From Rhizobiaceae bacterium (lineage in GTDB: Bacteria; Pseudomonadota; Alphaproteobacteria; Rhizobiales; Rhizobiaceae): a DNA stretch of 21,924 nucleotides. Of the stretch, positions 16,390-21,924 are shown piece by piece (the first letter of the stretch is position 1; each line of letters opens with the position of its first letter). The position numbers and the translations under genes were made by a program. The stretch lies in the NCBI GenBank assembly GCA_016793565.1, contig JAEUMA010000142.1, positions 1 through 21,924 on the forward strand. Reading direction: 5' to 3'. The notes beneath the pieces were generated by a model. It did no database searches. It saw nothing but the letters and a program-made list of their open reading frames with translations, and was not told the origin of the DNA.

Positions 16390-16578
16390 GTGCCACACAT
16401 TCAGCAGCGCGGCGGCTCCTAGCGCTGCCGGCGCAAGGTGCCTCCTCCCCTTCGGGAAGCTCTTGGGAAGACTGAGACCGTCATTCCCCTTGTGCGATCG
16501 GAGGCAGACGCGGTGAAGCGGTACGCGGCCATTCATGCGGGCGTGGAGAAGCAATTCGCCGCAGCGAGCCGGGGTGCC
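16390..16578 (+). pseudogene. Tyrosine integrase, N-terminal remnant with internal stop
   Basis: In one frame from GTG 16390: PHIQQRGGS, TAG (16420-16422), then RCRRKVPPPLREALGKTETV and IPLVRSEADAVKRYAAIHAG followed by VEKQFAAASRGAG. This is the usual N-terminal arm-binding region of phage/island integrases of alphaproteobacteria (HIQQRGGxYxYRRxVP, then a switch to AVKRYAAIHAxVEKQF). The catalytic C-terminal domain (R...HxxR...Y) is missing. The similarity stops near 16578, where RNase H-like sequence begins in other frames, so a deletion probably fused the two remnants. It cannot make an active recombinase. Its place beside tRNA-Asn shows how the element entered. Confidence 0.75.
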
Positions 16579-16994
16579 GGCGGTGGACCCGCAAGCCCGC
16601 CGGAGTCGGCGCGGAGGTTATCCGCGGGGGGAGTATTCCGGCTTCGACCCCTACACCACGAACAACCGGATGGAGATCGTCGGGGCACTCGACGTGCTGC
16701 CCTGCCTGAAGGAACCGGCCGTCCCCGTGATCATCGTGGCCGACAGTGAGTGGCTGGTGCGGGCGCGCGACAGAGTGGTTTCCCGCATGGAAGGCACGTG
16801 GCTGGCGGAAGAGCGACGGCAAGCCGGTCAAGAACCGGGAGCGATGGGAGGTCCTGGACGGCCTCCTGGGCGTACGTCCGACGCGTTGGGAATGGACGCG
16901 GGGACATGCCGGCCACGAACTGAATGAGCGGCGCGATGCCTTGGCGAACATGGCAATCGACAAGGGCCTGCGTCCGCGTTCGACCGGCGCCTGA
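16579..16994 (+). pseudogene. RNase H remnant with at least two frameshifts
   Basis: Three frames must be joined to recover a ribonuclease HI. AGVGAEVIRGG (about 16599-16631) is in one frame. YTTNNRMEIVGALDVLPCLKEP then VIIVADSEWLVRA (to about 16770) is in a second. TEWFPAWKARGWRKSDGKPV then WEWTRGHAGHELNERRDALA (to stop 16992-16994) is in the third. These carry the RNase H signatures TNNRMEL-like, ADSEWLV (catalytic Asp region) and RGHAGHELNERRD. The N-terminal DGxCxGNPGPGG motif is damaged or lost. RNase H genes of this type occur in phages and islands. A shift occurs around 16765-16772 in a GC-repeat GCGGGCGCGCG. It is almost certainly non-functional. Confidence 0.75.
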
Positions 16995-17102
16995 TCAATT
17001 TCCCCCCCCAATAAGGGGACCCCACCAACCAACTCAACATCCAGCGCCCCGGCCTCGGCCCACCGCCAGCCATGCGCACGTGGCAACCACGACGGACTTC
17101 CC

Positions 17103-17946
17103 ATGAAAATCGAAGCGATACGGAGCAGGCTCGACAAGCTCCCCCAAGGCACCTTCACCGGCACGTTTGAGATCGACCTTGGGGCTATCCGTACTGACCC
17201 CACCATGCAGGTCGGAGACCGACTGGACGACAGAAACAAGCAGCGCCTACGGTGGTCCTACAAGGCCGTGTCGGACGTGCCGCCGCTTCTCTTGGCATTC
17301 GTCGACGACAATGACGGGGGGCCAATCGTGATCGACGGACATCACCGCTTCAACGTGCTGGCGACACTGCAATCAGAAGGACATCTTCAAGGCGGGAAAC
17401 CCATCAACAGCGTGCAAGCCAAGTTCGTAAGGCTCACCGGCGAGGAAGCCCGTCATCAAGCCGCGAAGGCAAACAGCACCCCCGATCTTCAACTCACCTC
17501 CAGTGAGAGCCGGAGAGTGTTCGCGACCTATGTCGGGGCGGGACGGCATATGCACGGCAACGGCCGCTTCAAGTCCTAACGAGAGATCGGGAAGGCCATG
17601 TCGAAGTAACACAAGACCATCGTTGCATGGATGCGGGTCGACTTCCCCGATGAGGCAGCGAAGATGGAGAAGCCGGAGAAGGCCACCGCATGGGTGATGG
17701 CGCCCCCCGCCGAGGCCAACAGTCCTGGTCAAGCATGGGATCGAAGCGACCATGCTGGAACTCCGCAACCTCTTCGAGCGAGCGCTGAGCAGCGACAGGC
17801 AATTCATCATCGACGGCCTGGAATGCCTGCTCGTCAGGTGCAAAGCCGTGGCCGCGCAGACCAGCGCGTGGCTCCATGATGATGCGTTGGAGGCCTTCCG
17901 GCAGACGTGCGGGGAGGCTGAGCGCTGCTCCGAGGGCGACATCTGA
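17103..17946 (+). pseudogene. ParB-like (DGHHR) DNA-binding protein gene with two in-frame stops and a frameshift
   Basis: From ATG 17103 a 158-residue frame holds a ParB/sulfiredoxin-fold domain: EIDLGAIRTDPTMQ at the start, PIVIDGHHRFNVLATL (about 80-95), then RLTGEEARHQAAKANS. It ends at TAA 17577-17579 after GRFKS. The same frame continues REIGKAMSK, TAA 17607-17609, then HKTIVAWMRVDFPDEAAKME, which is the helix-turn-helix (SYREIGKALxVSHxTVxxWM in intact relatives). A frameshift near 17720 moves the frame to LVKHGIEATMLELRNLFERA and QFIIDGLECLLVRCKAV, ending at 17944-17946. The intact gene would be about 280 codons. The truncated 158-residue product could still be made. Such ParB-like regulators are common on phages and plasmids; partner DNA sites are unknown. 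Confidence 0.72.
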
Positions 17947-17979
17947 GTGGGAATTTCCTCATGTGCAGTGCCCAAGCGC

Positions 17980-18129
17980 ATGCCCCGAACCAAGCGCAAC
18001 GGGCAGCAGCCGTTGTCTCCTCAGAAAAACCGGGAATTGGGCTCGCCGGGCGGCCGGAGTAGCGATCGACGCCGCTTGGTTTTGACCTGGATCAATGGCG
18101 TCAACGCCTTTTTGCCTCTGAAATAACGA
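17980..18129 (+). CDS. Possible 49-residue ORF, truncated island gene (doubtful)
   Basis: ATG 17980 opens MPRTKRNGQQPLSPQKNREL and runs to TAA 18127-18129. The basic N-terminal part resembles the beginning of small phage/island proteins that follow ParB-like genes, but I recognise no family. The second half overlaps the FNR-type box and the leader of the amidohydrolase gene. It is most likely a chance frame or the 5' stub of a gene cut off when the amidohydrolase segment was joined. Confidence 0.2.
18082..18095 (+). promoter_or_regulatory. FNR/FixK/Anr-type box upstream of the amidohydrolase
   Basis: TTGACCTGGATCAA differs from the FNR consensus TTGAT-N4-ATCAA at one position and is a near-perfect inverted repeat. 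Its centre is 70.5 bases upstream of the ATG at 18159. If it acts at -41.5, transcription would start near 18130, and GAAATAA at about 18118-18124 is a plausible -10 region. This predicts low-oxygen or nitrosative control of the downstream gene. The site is seen directly; regulation is inferred. Confidence 0.6.
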
Positions 18130-18158
18130 GGCGTCTGCGCCACAGGGGGAGAATAGCT

Positions 18159-20000
18159 ATGTGCATCAACTGCAACCCGGCGTTCGCGGAAGCGCTGCGT
18201 TGCCTGATGCTTCCGTCCCGCCGCCACATCCTGAAAGGCGCCGCGACAATGGCGGCTGGTGCCTTCGTCTGCGAGACGGTAGGTGGCGGCACTGCATTGG
18301 CCGCGACTTCGCCCTTGCAGGACATCGTTGACCAACTCGCTTTGGCGCTGCCGGAGGTGACGATCTTTCGCGCGAAGGAAATCGTGACGCTCGACGCGGC
18401 AAGGCCAACGGCCGAGGCCGTCGCTGTGGTGGGCGACCGTATTCTTGCCGTCGGGTCGCTTGATGAGCTTACGACAGCCGTTGGCGACCAGCCGTTCAAG
18501 CTGGACACGACCTTTGCCGATAAGGTCATCGTGCCGGGCTTCATCGCCCAGCATGATCACCCGATGCTGGCGGCGCTGACCATGACGAGCGAGATCATCG
18601 CGATCGAGGACTGGGTGCTGCCTGACGGTACATCCAGGGCCGCGAATAATCGCGAAGAGTACCTTGCGCGTCTCGCCGCGGCCAATGCCAAGCTGGACGA
18701 TCCAAACGAAGTCCTCCTGACATGGGGCTATCACCAGTATTTTCACGGCGAACTTGCCAAGGCCGACCTGGAAGTCATCAGCACGACGCGGCCGATCATC
18801 GTCTGGCACCGCTCCGGCCATGAGTTTTTCCTGAACACAGTCGCCGAACAGAAATACTCCGTGACGAGGGAATGGTTTGATAAACTTCCCGAGAACGCCA
18901 AGAAGCAGGCTGATTTCGGCAATGCTCACTATTGGGAACAGGGCGCTTTCGCCGTCATGCCCCTGATCGCCTCAGCCATCGCCTCTCCCGAGAGGGTACG
19001 TTCAGGGCTTGAGTTCGTGAAATCATATTATCACGCCAACGGCGTGACGCTCGGCTGCGAGCCCGGCGGCATCGCGTCCAAGAATATGCAGGACGTCCAG
19101 AACGCGGTGCTAAGCGATGCCTCTTCGCCCTTCCGGTTCTATTTTATCGTGGACGGCAAGTCGATCACCGGCGCTTTTCCGGACGACAAGGTAGCCGAGG
19201 AAAGCGAGAAGCTGCTGACCTGGGGCCAGGGCATGACCGCCTACCTCCCCAGGCAGGTGAAGCTGTTTGCCGATGGCGCGATCTTCTCCCAGGCGATGCA
19301 GATGAAGGGCGGCTACACAGACGGACATATGGGTGAATGGATGATGGATCCCGATTTCTTTGCCCGAACATTTCACGTCTACTGGGATCTTGGCTATCAA
19401 CTCCACGTGCATGTCAACGGTGATGCCGGGCTGGACTTGGTGCTCGACCAGCTTGAGCTAAACATGCGACGCAGACCGCGACCCGATCATCGCACCGTGA
19501 TCATCCACTTTGCGATCTCAACCCCCGATCAGGTGCTGCGGATCAAACGGCTGGGTGCGATCGTTAGCGGCAATCCATATTATCCGATCGCACTCGCCGA
19601 CAACTATCGCGCCAACGGGCTCGACCCCGAGCGCGCGGATGAGATGGTCAGAATGGGCGATGTCGAAAGGTCCGGGATCTCGTACTCGTTCCATTCGGAC
19701 ATGCCGATGGCTCCCGGCCAGCCGCTGTTTCTCATGTGGTGCGGCGTGAACCGGGTCACCAATGATGGCAACGTACGCGGACCGGGCCAGCGTGTCAGCC
19801 GTCTTGGCGCGCTGAGTGCAATTACCCTCGATGCCGCCTACTCACTACAGATGGAAAAGGATGTCGGCAGTATCGCGCCCGGCAAGCTAGCGAATTTCAC
19901 AATCCTTTCGGACAATCCCGTCACGGTCGATCCGATGAAGATCAAGGACATTCTGGTCTGGGGCACCGTACAAGAAGGTCGCGTGCTGCCGATTGAATAG
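18159..20000 (+). CDS. Tat-exported YtcJ-type metal-dependent amidohydrolase
   Basis: A 613-residue protein, intact among pseudogenes. The N terminus MCINCNPAFA is followed by a twin-arginine signal, SRRHILKG (20-27), a hydrophobic stretch and an Ala-rich cleavage region near 48, so it is predicted to be exported folded to the periplasm. The mature part is an amidohydrolase_3/YtcJ protein: a small beta domain (EIVTLDAARPTAEAVAVVGD, VIVPGF), metal ligands HDH at 132-134, KLFADGAIFS (probable carboxylated Lys), HVHVNGDAG, IIHFAISTPD, an Asp in SFHSDMPMAPG, and the closing DVGSIAPGKLANFTILSDNP. The family hydrolyses C-N bonds (for example N-substituted formamides); the substrate here is unknown. 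GGGGGAG about eight bases before ATG 18159 supports the start. An FNR-type box lies upstream and no partner gene is adjacent. Confidence 0.85.
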   Translation: MCINCNPAFAEALRCLMLPSRRHILKGAATMAAGAFVCETVGGGTALAATSPLQDIVDQLALALPEVTIFRAKEIVTLDAARPTAEAVAVVGDRILAVGSLDELTTAVGDQPFKLDTTFADKVIVPGFIAQHDHPMLAALTMTSEIIAIEDWVLPDGTSRAANNREEYLARLAAANAKLDDPNEVLLTWGYHQYFHGELAKADLEVISTTRPIIVWHRSGHEFFLNTVAEQKYSVTREWFDKLPENAKKQADFGNAHYWEQGAFAVMPLIASAIASPERVRSGLEFVKSYYHANGVTLGCEPGGIASKNMQDVQNAVLSDASSPFRFYFIVDGKSITGAFPDDKVAEESEKLLTWGQGMTAYLPRQVKLFADGAIFSQAMQMKGGYTDGHMGEWMMDPDFFARTFHVYWDLGYQLHVHVNGDAGLDLVLDQLELNMRRRPRPDHRTVIIHFAISTPDQVLRIKRLGAIVSGNPYYPIALADNYRANGLDPERADEMVRMGDVERSGISYSFHSDMPMAPGQPLFLMWCGVNRVTNDGNVRGPGQRVSRLGALSAITLDAAYSLQMEKDVGSIAPGKLANFTILSDNPVTVDPMKIKDILVWGTVQEGRVLPIE

Positions 20001-20319
20001 ATGGCAGTCGTTGTCGACGGGCGGCGGTCGAGATAATGAATTCCGTCGCTTGCGGTTGAGCGCGGTCAAGCCCCGGGCCGCCGTATCGAAGAACTCTCGT
20101 GCGGCTGCGGCAGACGGTGAGCGCGGCTGGAGAAACAGACCTCGAAGACTTCGAGACCTGCCGAGACCGGAACATTCTGAAGAAAATTGGGGAGCCGGCA
20201 ATCGGACGTACGGCTTCCAGAATGTCCGCTCGTGGGGGCAACCCGCGTTAAAATCCTTGCGAGAGCACCGCTCAAATTTGAGGGCTGCCCAGCCGCAGCG
20301 CCGTGCGGCCGATCATTGG
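20001..20319. other. Non-coding stretch between the amidohydrolase and the recombinase remnant
   Basis: I see no supported gene in these 319 bases. There is a perfect 7+1+7 palindrome CTCGAAG-A-CTTCGAG at 20141-20155. The overlapping ORFs on both strands are Arg-rich and unlike any family. A 5-bp CTGCC...GGCAG stem straddling the amidohydrolase stop is too weak to call a terminator. Confidence 0.35.
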
Positions 20320-20605
20320 AGCGGGGCCCTGATCGCCTCCATGGCTGCCGCGGCCCAGGCCCAGGCAGAGGCCGACAAGGAAGCCCAGCGGGCCGGCATC
20401 AATGCAGCCAAGGCGTCCGAAACGAAGTACCTTGGCCGAAAGCCCAGCTAGAGCCGACGCCTTCAGGACGGTCTCCGACATGCTGGCGGCAGGCGCGGGG
20501 ACGTCGGAGATCGCGCGGGCAACCGGGCTGTCACGGCAGGCGGTATTGCGCATCAAGGACGACCCGGCGGCAGCCGAGAAGGCGCTGACGTCCTGGGAGG
20601 CGTGA
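20320..20605 (+). pseudogene. Serine recombinase (resolvase/invertase), C-terminal remnant
   Basis: One frame gives ALIASMAAAAQAQAEADKEA then QRAGINAAKASETKYLGRKP and S, ending at TAG 20449-20451. A second frame (from about 20458) gives FRTVSDMLAAGAGTSEIA, RATGLSRQAVLRIKDDPAAA and EKALTSWEA to TGA 20603-20605. Joined, these are the linker helix and C-terminal DNA-binding helix-turn-helix of the recombinase family common on alphaproteobacterial plasmids and islands (EAQRAGIxxAK...YLGRKPSYTR...SEIAxATGLSRQTVYRIKDDP). The catalytic N-terminal domain with its active Ser is absent. It cannot catalyse recombination. It is evidence for a second, unrelated mobile element or an accessory recombinase in this island. 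Confidence 0.75.
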
Positions 20606-20609
20606 GGGC

Positions 20610-21071
20610 GTGGCGGGCCGTCTGTTTGTTTTCGAGGAAGGCCACGCCTCACCGGACCAGGTCGAGGAGGTGGCATTGCCGTAGTCGGCATGTTGCCCGT
20701 TCACCATCGCGAGCATCCTCAATGCCGAACTGCCGGCGTCGTTGGTCGGGTCGCCCGCCGCGTTTCTGCGGAGGAACCCAATTGGCAATATCGAGATCCG
20801 ACAGAGCGGCATCTTTACCGGGCGAACGTATTGCGGGGCGACATCCCCCGTGAACGAATTCGGGCATGTCCGGGAGTGGACTAAACTCATCGATCCGGGG
20901 CCGGACACGGGTGTGCGGCCCTGGCCGGAGGGCGAATACTTGCAGTACGTGCAGTTCCACGTGGGCGTGGAGCCCGTCGCGCGAGCGCAAGGGGCGGTGT
21001 GGCGGCTGGTGGAGATCGGGTTTTGGGGTGCGGTCTCGTTTGGCTGCCTGCGATTCGCGGGTGTGGTCTAG
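20610..21071 (+). pseudogene. Unrecognised interrupted reading frame (one internal TAG)
   Basis: GTG 20610, four bases after the recombinase stop, opens AGRLFVFEEGHASPDQVEEV then ALP, then TAG 20682-20684. The same frame continues without a stop for 128 codons (SACCPFTIASILNAELPASL, FLRRNPIGNIEIRQSGIFTG, DTGVRPWPEGEYLQYVQFHV, RLVEIGFWGAVSFGCLRFAG) to TAG 21069-21071. The amino-acid make-up (balanced hydrophobic, aromatic and acidic residues, no Arg excess) looks more like real protein than the shadow frames do. I do not recognise a family. It may be a nonsense-broken gene, or a shorter intact gene starting inside at GTG 20742. No signal peptide is clear; the last 20 residues are mildly hydrophobic. 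Confidence 0.4.
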
Positions 21072-21228
21072 CGAGTTCGCTTCCGCAAAGTAAGGGATAG
21101 GGTCCTGGACTGCGTCCGGTGCCGCCCACGAACAAGCATAACGGTGTTTGTGGCAAAGCTTGATGGACTCGACATTGCATCAATTCTCTGGCCCCATGGT
21201 GGCTGAGCGCTAGTACTGGGGGACACAA

Positions 21229-21924
21229 ATGGCGACGACGAGCTTTACGAATTCGACCGGCATTACGCTAGACGACTATGACCAGGTCACGCAAAGCGTC
21301 GTGGTGTCCGGTATCGACAGCGAAGATTTTTCAATTTCCGTTACGCTGACAGACTATACTACCGGCTCACCCGGCGATCTGAACTTAATGCTCGTGGCTC
21401 CGGACAATGAAACTGCATTCGTGTTTTGGTCAAACGTTGGATCCGCAGACGACATTTCTAATTTTACCGTCACAATATCTGATGACGGCACGGTCAGGCT
21501 CCCAGATGTAAATCAGCCACTCGTCAATGGATTGTCTTACCTTCCCACTGACACAGTTTATGAGGGTGCAGCATTCGCCGACTTTAGCGGCGAGATCACC
21601 TACGCCCCATTCCGCGGCAGTGGCAGCTTCAACTCAGTATTCGGCGATATCAATCCCAACGGAACTTGGACTCTCTACGCACTCGACAACGTCGATTTCG
21701 ACTCAACATCACTGGCCTCGTGGACGCTGACGTTCACCTCAGATGACCCCCCCTCCGCGCCTGTTGATACTGATGGCAAGGCCGGCGGTTCGGTTGCCGA
21801 GGATGCGGCGATTGGCGCGGCGGTCGGTATCACGGCGAGTGCCGCCGATCCGGATTCCTCTCCCCTCACCTATCGCCTGACGAACGACGCCGGCGGGCTG
21901 TTCGCCATCGATGCGCAGACCGGC
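21229..21924 (+). CDS. P-domain plus cadherin-like repeat protein, N-terminal part (runs off window)
   Basis: The 232 codons from ATG 21229 stay open to the window edge, and GGGGGA six bases upstream supports the start. Residues about 1-170 form a proprotein-convertase P/Homo B domain: VVVSGIDSEDFSISVTLTDY, GDLNLMLVAPD (49-59), NGTWTLYALDN (144-154) and the closing SWTLTF (164-169). From about 176 (SAPVDTDGKAGGSVAEDAAI, ADPDSSPLTYRLTND, LFAIDAQTG) a cadherin-like/VCBS-type repeat begins with its Asp-containing calcium motifs. There is no Sec signal peptide, which fits type I secretion of large RTX-like or adhesin proteins; the C-terminal signal would be far outside the window. The protein is probably extracellular, perhaps an adhesin or protease-associated. 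Whether the TolC encoded at 13090-14460 serves it is unknown. Confidence 0.75.
   Translation, partial: MATTSFTNSTGITLDDYDQVTQSVVVSGIDSEDFSISVTLTDYTTGSPGDLNLMLVAPDNETAFVFWSNVGSADDISNFTVTISDDGTVRLPDVNQPLVNGLSYLPTDTVYEGAAFADFSGEITYAPFRGSGSFNSVFGDINPNGTWTLYALDNVDFDSTSLASWTLTFTSDDPPSAPVDTDGKAGGSVAEDAAIGAAVGITASAADPDSSPLTYRLTNDAGGLFAIDAQTG

Larger units (their letters stand above)
16298..21071. mobile_element. Decayed genomic island integrated at tRNA-Asn
   Basis: Directly after tRNA-Asn come a tyrosine integrase remnant, RNase H and ParB-like remnants, an intact amidohydrolase gene, a serine recombinase tail and an unrecognised interrupted frame. All remnants read in the same direction, away from the tRNA. 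Five of six coding units carry frameshifts, truncations or in-frame stops. The right boundary is unknown: no repeat of the tRNA 3' end is seen before the window ends, so the element or a neighbouring accessory region may continue through the adhesin-like gene. The right edge given is only the end of the last decayed frame. Confidence 0.7.

Noticed and set aside
16223..16422. Frame starting inside tRNA-Asn (67 codons)
   Set aside because: Its first 25 codons are the tRNA gene. Only its end (PHIQQRGGS) is meaningful, as the start of the integrase remnant.
16481..17239. 252-codon minus-strand frame across the integrase/RNase H remnants
   Set aside because: The plus strand has recognisable integrase, RNase H and ParB pieces. 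The minus product is Ser/Arg/Pro-rich with no similarity to known families.
17373..17999. 208-codon minus-strand frame opposite the ParB-like remnant
   Set aside because: The plus-strand ParB motif DGHHR and the helix-turn-helix are clear. The minus frame is an unremarkable shadow.
20890..20910. GATCCGGGGCCGGACAC resembling the tRNA-Asn 3' end as an attachment repeat
   Set aside because: Only a few bases match and the order differs from the tRNA T arm/acceptor sequence, so it is not an attachment repeat.

Overview
The window looks like a chromosomal segment of an alphaproteobacterium of the order Hyphomicrobiales (rhizobia and relatives; a Phyllobacteriaceae/Mesorhizobium-like host is my best guess). 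This rests on high GC, a divK-pleD pair, an ExoR-like Sel1 protein, a PopZ-type DUF2497 protein beside valS and tolC, a DinB with an N-terminal Cys4 extension, and an alphaproteobacterial LexA box. The species cannot be named from this stretch.

Positions about 1-16300 are ordinary core chromosome. In order: the 3' end of a NUDIX hydrolase gene, an MFS transporter, rpmG (L33) with promoter and terminator, the pleD and divK cell-cycle genes (minus strand), a DUF3572 protein, a GNAT acetyltransferase divergent from a LexA-boxed dinB, exoR, a FadL/OmpP1-type outer membrane protein, valS, popZ, tolC, a Pcm-family methyltransferase, tRNA-Cys, a small membrane protein and tRNA-Asn. pleD/divK/popZ concern polar differentiation and c-di-GMP. 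exoR, the FadL-like protein and tolC concern the envelope and export. dinB is damage-inducible.

From the 3' end of tRNA-Asn (16297) to about 21071 the sequence is a decayed integrated element. It holds an N-terminal remnant of a tyrosine integrase with an in-frame stop, a frameshifted RNase H remnant, a ParB-like/HTH gene broken by two in-frame stops and a frameshift, the C-terminal tail of a serine recombinase, and an unrecognised frame with one internal TAG. Among these wrecks sits one intact gene, an exported (Tat) YtcJ-type amidohydrolase preceded by a near-perfect FNR/FixK-type box. It looks like retained cargo.

The window ends inside an open gene (21229 to edge) that carries a proprotein-convertase P-domain and then a cadherin-like repeat. 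It is the start of a probably large secreted repeat protein, with a sharp base-composition change between the two domains. I see no CRISPR array, no complete insertion sequence and no intact defence system.
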